Source: Paenibacillus sp. UBA6285
GTDB lineage: Bacteria; Bacillota; Bacilli; Paenibacillales; Paenibacillaceae
NCBI GenBank assembly: GCA_002438345.1
Contig: DJUJ01000138.1
Coordinates: 527 to 6,500, forward strand
Direction: 5' to 3'
Length of the DNA: 5,974 nt
Below the pieces are notes generated by a model, which had not been told where the DNA came from, made no database searches, and was given only the letters and a program-made list of their open reading frames with translations. The stretch's first letter is position 1. Every line of letters starts with the position of its first letter. The translations under genes and the position numbers were made by a program. Positions 1 to 5,900 of the stretch are shown piece after piece.

Positions 1-543
1 AATAAGCCGGTGATGCGTGATCGTCCATTCGTCACGTGGCACAGCCTTCATCAGCTTCTTTTCCACTTCCAGCACAGAATCTTTCCAGCCTGCTAATGCA
101 AGTCGTTTAGCAACCCTCTCCACATGCGTGTCCACAGCAATGGCAGGAACTCCAAAAGCGTTGGATACTACTACGTTTGCAGTTTTACGACCTACACCGG
201 GTAAAGTTACAAGCAAGTCATGAGCCTCAGGCACCTCGCCACCATACTGTTCTATGAGTATAGAGCACAGGCTTTGGATATGCTTAGCTTTGTTACGATA
301 TAACCCGATACGCCGGATATCCCCCTCCAATTCCTCCAGCGGTACAGAAATATAATCGATGGGGGCTTTGTACTTTTGGAACAGGTCCTCGGTCACTTTG
401 TTCACCGTTGCATCCGTACATTGGGCTGATAACAGCACCGCTATCGTTAATTCAAAAGCGTTACTGTGATTGAGCTCGCAATGTGCATCAGGGAACAAGT
501 CTCCAATCGTATCCAAAATGTGGCGGACCTCTGCAACTTTCAT
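1..543 (-). CDS. nth: Endonuclease III (DNA glycosylase/AP lyase), 3'-truncated by window edge
   Basis: Base-excision repair enzyme that removes oxidised pyrimidines from DNA and cleaves the resulting abasic site by beta-elimination. My translation of the minus strand from ATG 543 gives 181 residues with no stop before the window edge. The N-terminal part contains LSAQCTDATVN (residues 38-48), the family's substrate-pocket helix region. The helix-hairpin-helix motif LPGVGRKTANVVV follows at about 114-126. The catalytic lysine is K120 and the catalytic aspartate D138 (in AVDTHVERV), the same numbers as in the E. coli enzyme, which supports this start. The enzyme is normally about 210-220 residues, so roughly 30-40 are missing, including the four cysteines of the [4Fe-4S] cluster. 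The start has a strong GGAGGGG ribosome binding site at 555-549. The gene has its own sigma-A promoter and lies downstream of a strong terminator, so it is transcribed separately from the envelope genes before it. Identification is very secure; only the C-terminus is unseen. Confidence 0.97.
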   Translation of the reverse strand, partial: MKVAEVRHILDTIGDLFPDAHCELNHSNAFELTIAVLLSAQCTDATVNKVTEDLFQKYKAPIDYISVPLEELEGDIRRIGLYRNKAKHIQSLCSILIEQYGGEVPEAHDLLVTLPGVGRKTANVVVSNAFGVPAIAVDTHVERVAKRLALAGWKDSVLEVEKKLMKAVPRDEWTITHHRLI

Positions 544-558
544 AGTGTCCCCTCCACG

Positions 559-594
559 GAGCGATTACGCTCAGTAAAACCTACACGAGCGTGT
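559..594 (-). other. Leader of nth with overlapping inverted repeats
   Basis: Between the predicted nth transcription start (about 623) and its ribosome binding site, the minus strand carries three short complementary elements: ACGCTC (592-587), GAGCGT (572-567) and CGCTC (563-559). The middle element can pair perfectly with either the first (6 bp) or the third (5 bp, loop of 4), so the two hairpins exclude each other. A small local hairpin (ACAC/GTGT, 594-583) overlaps the first element. The 3' hairpin ends 3 nt before the GGAGGGG site. The pairing is visible in the sequence; a regulatory role is inferred and the stems are short, so chance is possible. Confidence 0.35.
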
Positions 595-629
595 CCTCTC
601 AAATGTAAAGAAATATAAGCAAAGTCTGT

Positions 630-658
630 ATTATAACGTATGGTTTCATACATTTCAA
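630..658 (-). promoter_or_regulatory. Sigma-A promoter of nth
   Basis: On the minus strand a -35 box TTGAAA (658-653; 5 of 6 matches to TTGACA) is followed by a 17-nt spacer and a perfect -10 box TATAAT (635-630). Transcription would start near 623, giving a leader of about 80 nt before the nth start codon. It lies only about 33 nt beyond the T-tract of the terminator of the preceding gene, so nth is an independent transcription unit. Spacing and box quality make this the best promoter in the window. Confidence 0.88.
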
Positions 659-690
659 GAAAATACAATACTAATACGCTCTTATATTTC

Positions 691-733
691 AAAAAAAACG
701 TCTTGACGCAGGCAAAGCCCCTGTGTCAAGACG
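691..733 (-). terminator. Strong intrinsic terminator after the SLH repeat protein gene
   Basis: On the minus strand, positions 733-720 and 712-699 form a 14-bp stem with a 7-nt loop. All pairs are Watson-Crick except one that becomes G-U or A-C depending on the strand read. The stem is followed at once by eight T residues (698-691). It starts about 30 nt after the TAG stop at 765-763. The T-tract is on the minus-strand side only, so it stops transcription coming from the SLH gene and not transcription in the other direction. Confidence 0.93.
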
Positions 734-762
734 GTGATTCACTCGGAAATCCACCATTGCTA

Positions 763-3495
763 CTATTGTTTCACAATTTCAACCACGATATCATTATTGA
801 AATACATTATAATATTATCATTTTCTTTCAGAGATTGCACGGATAATGTCGTATCCCCTTGATGAATATATACATTTGAAGCAAGTGTGAACTGATACTT
901 ATCGTTCAGATTAGCTCTCTTAGAAACCAATGAGGTAGTCGTACTGTCATAGCGAGAGAATGAACGAGTTAGCTGAGGTAACACACGAATGACTGTGGTT
1001 CCATCCGTATCTTTACGAATCTCCACTCTGTCCGCTGTTGTTAAGTTACTAAGAGTAGTTGTTGTCGCGCCATCACGTATGATTCTAACCCCACCGCTTA
1101 CAGTAATGTTTTGTGCTGCTCCAGCATACTCCTTCACAATTAAGCTATTCGTTGCAGCTCCTACTGAACTAATCTGACCCGTTGTAAGCTTAACAGCCTG
1201 AATAGCGAGCGGTGCGCTTCCCTCAAAAGTCACATTGAGAAAATCTCCCGATTTCAAAGCGGTTAGCTTAATGCTCTCACCAGCTTCATTTGTTATTGGG
1301 AGCGCTGCAGTATTGATCTCACTAGTTCCCCCATTCCATTTAACGCTCAAACGATTGGTTCCAGAATTAACAGTTGCAGCTTCAACTTGTTGAACTGTCT
1401 TCACCTTCAATACTGCAATGAGATCCTGGCCAGTTGTCAGTGATGCTGTCACATTACTACCAATAGGAATGTCACTTAACGTTGGATTGGTCTTTCCAAA
1501 GAGATCAATTAGTTGCGGATAAGGCATCGTTAAAGTTTGCCCATCATTAAGCTTCAATACAATAGTTTTCGAAGCAGAATTAACAGCCGTCAAGGTTCCT
1601 TCGTACTTTGTGGCAATTTCCAAAGACAAAGCTCTCTGTCCAATTGCTTTTACATTTACTTTTCGGTTCTCAATAAGCTTCGTACCGATATTAGTTAAGT
1701 TAGGAAGTACACCTTCAATCAACAGCTGTGTTTTTTCATCCAATTGTACGACATGAGCCTTTTTATCTGTGTCCATAATAGTCAACAGCTGTGTTTTACT
1801 ATTATAATCAATAATCGTCGCTCCACTAAATTGATCAATTTGGCGGCTTAACACTTCTATTTTTATGACTTGATCACTGCTGTTTAGCGTAAGCTGAATT
1901 TTGTCCCCACCTACTGCATCAGCTATAAGATCATCAGCCTCAGCGCTTTTAATATTCGGAATTACAATCGCTGGCTTAGTACCTAGCAGCTTAACTTCAC
2001 GAGTTCCCTCCGCTTTTTTATAAACAACTGTTGAACTGGTCAGTTCTGTAAGTACACCTTGAACCGTCCGTTCGACACCTTCTGTCACTTCTACAGTACG
2101 TATCACGTTTTCCTTAATCGTAAATTTAACAGCAGCACCTGTCTTTAAATCTGCTGGCTGCAGCACCGATGATTGCGAGCTGAATAATGAAGTTCCATCT
2201 TCCCATTTAAAGGTTTCCACCGTACCAGCAGCATTTTTAAACGTAATGCTTTTCCCAGTAAGATCTATACTTTGAATGGTGCCTGTTGTTGTTTTGTTAA
2301 CAACCCCTGAAGTTACTTGAACCTTGACTACTTTATGTGATCCACTATACGTCTCGCGCTGCAACGTAACTACACTGTCTGCTACCAGCGAAGCAGGTTC
2401 AATTGAAGTCCCATTCGCATCTACAAAGGTAGTCGTTTCATCATAGTAATATTCAGTGAACCCAGTAGCTGATTTCAGCCATAGCTTATTACCAGGTGCT
2501 ACCATTGCGAAGCTTCCAGAAAGGCTCTCCACTTGTTGTGTAGGGTCAGTCACTTCAACATAAGCTGCGTTATATGTCGCTCCAATTACAGTAACCTTTG
2601 TGTAAGGTTGGATATCACTTAGATTTATTCTACTTTCAGAAGCGCTTGTGTAATAAGCGGTGCTCGCTCCCAGGGTATATGTAGAAGTCTTTCCATTGTT
2701 ATAAACGGATAGTTTCCCATCTGCTAATTGACTGATTGTTCCTGATACCGTGTTGTCATATTCAACCGTATTGTGGGCTTCCGCCCGACTGAAAAAGGTA
2801 GCCAACTGAGCACGGGTCACAGCCCCTTGTGGATCAAAGCGATTACCGTCAAGACCATTGGCTAATTTTAGATCAACAGCAACGTTGATGTACCCTCTCT
2901 TGTTTGCAGACACTTTAGCATCGTCAGCAAAGCCTGACGGCTTACTAGCTGCTACAGTTGCATCTTCACTTTTTCCTAGTGCACGAATTAACAGTTCAGC
3001 AATCCATTCGCGGGATGCTTTACGTTCTCCCCAAGAAGTCTTCAGATTATCAGGAGACATTTCCGTAGTTTTATCCAAAAGACCTTGTTGAAACGCTAGA
3101 ACAACATAGTTCTTGTAATAATTTGAAACCTTAAAATCAGTAGGTAATGCTACAACAGAAGAATTATCCACTTTATCCTGCAGCTTCATAAACCGTAATG
3201 CCATAAGCACGGCTTCCTGCTGAGTTACAGAATCTCCCGGACGGAACAACCCATTATTTCCAACCACAATTCCTTGTGATGCTAGTTTATAAATATGCTT
3301 TTCAGCCCAGAAGCCTGTCTTCACATCACTAAAAATCCCCACAGATTGTGTAGTGGTTGTTGCTCCTGTTTTAGCAGCGGTATCTGCAAATACTGCGCTT
3401 GCACCACCAAAAATCATCGCTCCAGCCATAACAGCCCATACTGCTTTAGTAGAATAAGCCTTCAATGGACGTTTTGACCTTTTTTGCGCGGACAA
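763..3495 (-). CDS. Secreted SLH-domain protein with about nine tandem beta-type repeats
   Basis: Predicted wall-anchored surface protein of 910 residues from the TTG start. A basic N-terminus (KRSKRPLK) and a hydrophobic core form a signal peptide ending near SAVFA (cleavage about 37/38). Three SLH domains follow at roughly 52-106, 117-175 and 188-241. The first is the clearest, with FSDVKTGFWAEKHIYKLASQGIV. SLH domains are known to hold proteins to pyruvylated secondary cell-wall polymer. The usual TRAE motif is altered in all three: VTQQE (90-94), ASREW (160-164) and VTRAQ (226-230). From about 251 to the end I see nine divergent units of 67-74 residues with an alternating hydrophobic, T/S/K-rich beta-strand pattern. 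There is no enzyme motif, no cysteine cluster and no C-terminal anchor. The gene lies 87 nt after the GerMN lipoprotein gene in the same direction, without a convincing terminator between, so co-transcription is plausible. The TAG stop is followed by a strong terminator. The anchoring role is well supported; the function of the repeat region is unknown, and a structural S-layer role or a wall-associated regulator are both possible. Confidence 0.92.
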   Translation of the reverse strand: MSAQKRSKRPLKAYSTKAVWAVMAGAMIFGGASAVFADTAAKTGATTTTQSVGIFSDVKTGFWAEKHIYKLASQGIVVGNNGLFRPGDSVTQQEAVLMALRFMKLQDKVDNSSVVALPTDFKVSNYYKNYVVLAFQQGLLDKTTEMSPDNLKTSWGERKASREWIAELLIRALGKSEDATVAASKPSGFADDAKVSANKRGYINVAVDLKLANGLDGNRFDPQGAVTRAQLATFFSRAEAHNTVEYDNTVSGTISQLADGKLSVYNNGKTSTYTLGASTAYYTSASESRINLSDIQPYTKVTVIGATYNAAYVEVTDPTQQVESLSGSFAMVAPGNKLWLKSATGFTEYYYDETTTFVDANGTSIEPASLVADSVVTLQRETYSGSHKVVKVQVTSGVVNKTTTGTIQSIDLTGKSITFKNAAGTVETFKWEDGTSLFSSQSSVLQPADLKTGAAVKFTIKENVIRTVEVTEGVERTVQGVLTELTSSTVVYKKAEGTREVKLLGTKPAIVIPNIKSAEADDLIADAVGGDKIQLTLNSSDQVIKIEVLSRQIDQFSGATIIDYNSKTQLLTIMDTDKKAHVVQLDEKTQLLIEGVLPNLTNIGTKLIENRKVNVKAIGQRALSLEIATKYEGTLTAVNSASKTIVLKLNDGQTLTMPYPQLIDLFGKTNPTLSDIPIGSNVTASLTTGQDLIAVLKVKTVQQVEAATVNSGTNRLSVKWNGGTSEINTAALPITNEAGESIKLTALKSGDFLNVTFEGSAPLAIQAVKLTTGQISSVGAATNSLIVKEYAGAAQNITVSGGVRIIRDGATTTTLSNLTTADRVEIRKDTDGTTVIRVLPQLTRSFSRYDSTTTSLVSKRANLNDKYQFTLASNVYIHQGDTTLSVQSLKENDNIIMYFNNDIVVEIVKQ
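766..2745 (-). repeat. Nine divergent tandem ~70-residue protein repeats in the SLH protein
   Basis: Each unit follows the pattern: small residue-G-T/S, I/V strand, turn with G/N, L-x-V/I strand, aromatic or T-rich strand, a central 'L..L' segment, a V-x-V/L strand and a final VxxIxV-like strand. Approximate units, numbered from the TTG start, are 251-317, 325-396, 403-471, 477-550, 556-629, 630-700, 703-771, 772-841 and 842-910. Examples of the closing strand are YVEVTD, VVKVQVTS, IRTVEVTE, VIKIEVLS, AVLKVKT, IQAVKLTT and IVVEIVKQ. The units differ strongly in sequence, so this is an old protein-level repeat and not a recent DNA duplication. The boundaries are by eye; the fold (small beta-barrel or sandwich, resembling OB-like or DUF5666-type units) is inferred. 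Confidence 0.7.
1719..1797 (-). repeat. Pair of exact 16-nt direct repeats inside the fifth protein repeat
   Basis: The 16-mer TCAACAGCTGTGTTTT (plus-strand reading) occurs at 1719-1734 and again at 1782-1797, 63 nt apart. In the protein it encodes KTQLL twice, at about residues 567-571 and 588-592, using identical codons in the same frame. The spacing is a multiple of three. This is the one place I noticed where DNA-level identity persists between parts of the repeat region. Confidence 0.85.
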
Positions 3496-3504
3496 TAGAT
3501 TATT

Positions 3505-3511
3505 CCCCTCT
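3505..3511 (-). promoter_or_regulatory. Ribosome binding site selecting a TTG start
   Basis: The minus strand reads AGAGGGG here, 9 nt before TTG at 3495-3493. The reading frame stays open for another nine codons to a TTG at 3522, but that codon has only AT-rich sequence upstream and no Shine-Dalgarno match. It would also place the present ribosome binding site inside the coding region. No ATG in frame lies near the signal peptide start. TTG 3495 is therefore preferred; the resulting N-terminus, MSAQKRSKRPLK, is a normal basic signal-peptide n-region. Confidence 0.8.
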
Positions 3512-3582
3512 CTATGACTCAAATAAATAGTATAATTAAAAATTCGTCAGTTAGACGCTTTATTCCTTTGTTGTAATATTAA

Positions 3583-4242
3583 TTAGCTATTATCTCTAGT
3601 CATAGGGTGCAGTAAATCCACATGACCCATCAGACTTTCTACCTTCTCACCATCTACCAAAACTTCGATACTCTTCACTTCTTCAAATTGAAAATAGGTT
3701 TTGGCAAGTGAAGAAATCGCTAAGGACTCCCCACCAGCACCCAGCTGCGCTTCATCTGGTTTATGAATATCCATCACGATTTGACCATCTACAAATTTTA
3801 ACGATTTCAGTTCAATCTTGCCCCATAATGGTACAAGCTCTGTATTCTCGTTACTTTGCAATGCTTTGAAAGTCTCTGTATATTTCTCCACTTCGTCAGA
3901 GAAGCTAATGGTAGTCTTAGCAGGAACCAGATCCATAACTTGTGAATTCGTATAATAAGCTTCTATGCTCTGGCTCTGTTTTTGCTTCTCATCTACTGCT
4001 GGCTTCGCAGATGCCTGAGCTTCTGTGTTGTTATTATCCGCTGACGGTTGCGGAGTGCTAACCGCTTCTTTCCCTGGATCATCGGTTGGAGCAGATGTAC
4101 TTTCTCCCGCACCACTTACAACATTTGAAGTATCTTGCTTCACTCCATTAGCTGGAGCCGCAGTAGGCTTATCTCCACAGCCAGCAATCACTAGCAGAAG
4201 CAGTGTAGCGATCCCAATAGTTCCCCATTTTTGTTTCATCAT
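3583..4242 (-). CDS. GerMN-domain lipoprotein (sporulation/germination family)
   Basis: Exported, membrane-anchored protein of 219 residues. The N-terminus has a short basic region, a hydrophobic core (GIATLLLLVIA) and a lipobox VIAGC, so C22 is the predicted lipidated cysteine. Residues 23-90 are a low-complexity linker rich in A, T, P, S, N and Q. Residues about 92-215 match the GerMN domain: AYYTNSQVMDLVPAKTTISF, a central GQIVMDIHKP strand, GGESLAISSLAKTYFQFEEVKSIEVLVDGEKVE and the closing GHVDLLHPMTR, typical of the family's G-H-x-D-L ending. GerM of Bacillus subtilis is a lipoprotein needed for sporulation and germination and takes part in the SpoIIIA-SpoIIQ channel assembly. This protein has a single GerMN domain whereas B. 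subtilis GerM has two, so it is a family member and not a clear orthologue. Start ATG 4242 has AGGAGG (4257-4252) 9 nt upstream; a second ATG follows directly. It lies between a wall amidase gene and an SLH protein gene in the same direction. Confidence 0.9.
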   Translation of the reverse strand: MMKQKWGTIGIATLLLLVIAGCGDKPTAAPANGVKQDTSNVVSGAGESTSAPTDDPGKEAVSTPQPSADNNNTEAQASAKPAVDEKQKQSQSIEAYYTNSQVMDLVPAKTTISFSDEVEKYTETFKALQSNENTELVPLWGKIELKSLKFVDGQIVMDIHKPDEAQLGAGGESLAISSLAKTYFQFEEVKSIEVLVDGEKVESLMGHVDLLHPMTRDNS

Positions 4243-4298
4243 TAATAAACGCCTCCTCTAGATGAATACGGGCAGACAGGTACCGCAAAACCACTTCT

Positions 4299-4338
4299 TG
4301 CTTTTACAAGCATAAATGCCTTCGTCGTCCTTATAAGG
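4299..4338. other. Cluster of small palindromes in the leader of the GerMN gene
   Basis: Between the large AT-rich palindrome and the GerMN ribosome binding site there are three further short symmetric elements. They are TGCTT/AAGCA (4299-4303 with 4308-4312), GCAT-AA-ATGC (4310-4319) and the perfect 10-mer CCTTATAAGG (4329-4338). Individually each could arise by chance. No known riboswitch class was recognised, and there is no T-tract to make any of them a terminator. Confidence 0.3.
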
Positions 4339-4358
4339 GCGGCAAGCGTTTAAGCGAG

Positions 4359-4408
4359 AAATATAAGACATAAAGTATAAGTGCAAATACTTATACTTTC
4401 TTATATTT
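4359..4408. repeat. 50-nt AT-rich bipartite inverted repeat upstream of the GerMN gene
   Basis: The inner arms AAAGTATAAGT (4372-4382) and ACTTATACTTT (4389-4399) are perfectly complementary over 11 bp around a 6-nt loop. Directly outside them, AAATATAAG (4359-4367) pairs with CTTATATTT (4400-4408) over 9 bp, interrupted only by a 4-nt bulge (4368-4371). The total is 20 paired positions. It lies 50-99 nt after the amidase stop and about 117 nt before the GerMN start. Neither side has a GC-rich stem base or a T-tract, so it is not a standard intrinsic terminator. TATA-like hexamers within the arms could serve as -10 elements. Its function is not known: an operator, a promoter region or a transcript-stabilising hairpin are possible. 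Confidence 0.8.
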
Positions 4409-4410
4409 AA

Positions 4411-4447
4411 ATAAAAGCAGAAAGCTGACTTTGCGGCGCTCGTCTGC
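4411..4447 (-). terminator. Possible weak terminator after the amidase gene
   Basis: On the minus strand GCAGA (4447-4443) pairs with TCTGC (4421-4417). Inside this is a short AGC/GCT stem, and the outer stem is followed by TTTTATTT. It lies about 10 nt beyond the TAA stop of the amidase (4460-4458). The stem is short and interrupted, and the T-tract is broken after four residues, so termination is probably partial and read-through into the GerMN gene remains likely. Confidence 0.4.
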
Positions 4448-4457
4448 CACTGGTCTG

Positions 4458-5900
4458 TTATTTTATACTCAAGTATTCCTTAATCCCACTCACTATTGAA
4501 GCAGCAACTTTATTTTGCAACGCATCTGTAAAGAGCAATGCCTCATCTTTTTTGTTGCTAAGGTACCCTACTTCAAGTAATACTGCAGGCATTTTCGTTT
4601 CACGGATAACATGGAAATTCCCGTATCGTACACCGCGATCGCTAAGTCCTGTAGCCTTAACAAGATATTTATGCATCACATTCGCCAATGCCTTACTGGC
4701 TTCCCGCTGATAATACGTTTCTGTTCCACTAGAAGCAGAGGATGATGAGCTATTGGCGTGTACAGATATGAATATATCCGCTTTTAAATTATTAGCCATA
4801 GCCGCTCTTTCCTTAAGCTCTAAGAAAGTATCATTACTACGTGTCAGCACAACGTCAATATTACTTTCTTGTTTCAGCAATTCTGCTGTCTTAAGTACGA
4901 TAGCTAAATTAAAATTCTTCTCGTATTTACCAGTAACACCTACTGCACCGGAATCCTTAGCTCCATGCCCCGCATCTAATACTACAAGCTTTCTACCGTT
5001 GTTACCTGGTTGTGTTGTAGTATCTTCAGTACTTTCCGCATTTAGATCGATAACAACTAGCTTAGATTCGTCTCCTGTTACGCTAACGTTATAATTCTTA
5101 GCATGATTCAAATCGATTACAAATCGTACTGTATAAGGGTTTGTGCTATAAAGGGAGTATCGTACTCCTGATACATCCGGATAATCTTTCACTTCCAGGC
5201 TACCGTTAAGGTCAGGATCAAGGATTTGTCCTGTGCCAAACAGGTCTGAGAAGGTGGCATTAGGTAAATCAACAACTAACCGATCCGGCCCAGTCATCGC
5301 TGTCACTTTCGGTTCAGAATTACCCTCCATGGCAATGATCAAACGATTTTCACTGAAGCTCACACCATTTACCATCGTTAAATTCTTAGAAGGATCTACT
5401 GGCGGGACAACAACTTCAGATCCACCATTTTCAGTATCTCCACCAGAACTACCGTTATCATTTGAGGATCCTGGGGTAATAAGATATACACTCTTTTTCA
5501 CGTTGTCCCACGAGACATTTAGACCAAACTGTTCACTTATGAACCGGATCGGGACAAGTGTCGTATTACTACGAAGGATTGGAGCCGTGGTAAGCGTTAC
5601 TGTCTTGTCATCAACTGAGGCTGTCTTTTGATTTACAATCAGTTTGATGACCTTTCCTTCCTGTTCAATCGTTACCGTCTTGCTCATCTGATCCCAACCC
5701 ACATTATATCCAAGGCTTTCGGAGATCAATCTTAACGGCACCATGATTGTGTCATTCACATTCTCAACCGGGACATTTTGCCCTGCGGTCAGCTCTTTGC
5801 CGTCCAGATAAATCTTGCTATTCCCGGCAGCAGCATGTCCGTTCTCAGGAAAAACCAATACTAAGAGCAACAAAAACAACATCAAACTGAATTTCTTCAT
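4458..5900 (-). CDS. Secreted N-acetylmuramoyl-L-alanine amidase (Cu-amine-oxidase-like N-domain + AMIN + Amidase_3)
   Basis: Zinc-dependent hydrolase that cuts the bond between N-acetylmuramic acid and L-alanine in peptidoglycan, acting outside the membrane. It has 480 residues. A signal peptide (MKKFSLMLFLLLLVLVF, cleavage near GHA-A, residue 23) is followed by a copper-amine-oxidase-like domain at about 28-142. That domain consists of two related halves, each with VPLRLISE/VPIRFISE, a G-x-NV-x-W-D element and a closing strand. A G/S/N-rich linker runs from about 143 to 172. An AMIN domain at about 175-288 contains RLVVDLPNATF and ends VVIDLNAE; AMIN domains are known for targeting amidases to the envelope. 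The Amidase_3 domain covers about 303-479. Its expected zinc ligands are H312 (LDAGHG), E327 (KYEKNFNL) and H381 (SVHANSS), and the catalytic glutamate is E443 (LLEVGYLSN). All are present, so the enzyme should be active. Start ATG 5900 has AGAGGTG (5911-5905) just upstream. It is likely the first visible gene of the envelope group; a role in growth, separation or sporulation cannot be told from sequence. Confidence 0.96.
   Translation of the reverse strand: MKKFSLMLFLLLLVLVFPENGHAAAGNSKIYLDGKELTAGQNVPVENVNDTIMVPLRLISESLGYNVGWDQMSKTVTIEQEGKVIKLIVNQKTASVDDKTVTLTTAPILRSNTTLVPIRFISEQFGLNVSWDNVKKSVYLITPGSSNDNGSSGGDTENGGSEVVVPPVDPSKNLTMVNGVSFSENRLIIAMEGNSEPKVTAMTGPDRLVVDLPNATFSDLFGTGQILDPDLNGSLEVKDYPDVSGVRYSLYSTNPYTVRFVIDLNHAKNYNVSVTGDESKLVVIDLNAESTEDTTTQPGNNGRKLVVLDAGHGAKDSGAVGVTGKYEKNFNLAIVLKTAELLKQESNIDVVLTRSNDTFLELKERAAMANNLKADIFISVHANSSSSSASSGTETYYQREASKALANVMHKYLVKATGLSDRGVRYGNFHVIRETKMPAVLLEVGYLSNKKDEALLFTDALQNKVAASIVSGIKEYLSIK

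Noticed and set aside
640..846. Plus-strand open frame crossing the terminator and the end of the SLH gene
   Set aside because: It runs through the terminator stem and overlaps the SLH coding end, and its protein has no recognisable features.
3529..3534. TATACT on the minus strand as a -10 box for the SLH gene
   Set aside because: A reasonable -10 hexamer, but no -35 hexamer stands 16-18 nt upstream (the sequence there is near CGTCTA). Transcription from the GerMN gene remains an equally good explanation.
3541..3560. Small hairpin CGTC/GACG followed by ATTTTT on the minus strand between the GerMN and SLH genes
   Set aside because: Only four base pairs with an imperfect T-tract; too weak to call a terminator.
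4380..4400. Minus-strand TTGCAC with downstream TATA-like hexamers as a sigma-A promoter for the GerMN gene
   Set aside because: The -35 matches only three of six positions and the -10 candidates need spacers of 4 or 15 nt. The TATA-like hexamers are explained by the AT-rich palindrome.
4753..5094. Plus-strand open frame of 113 codons within the amidase gene (also 5233-5631 and others)
   Set aside because: These lie entirely opposite well-supported coding sequence, have no recognisable domain and no convincing ribosome binding site; they are shadows of the minus-strand genes.
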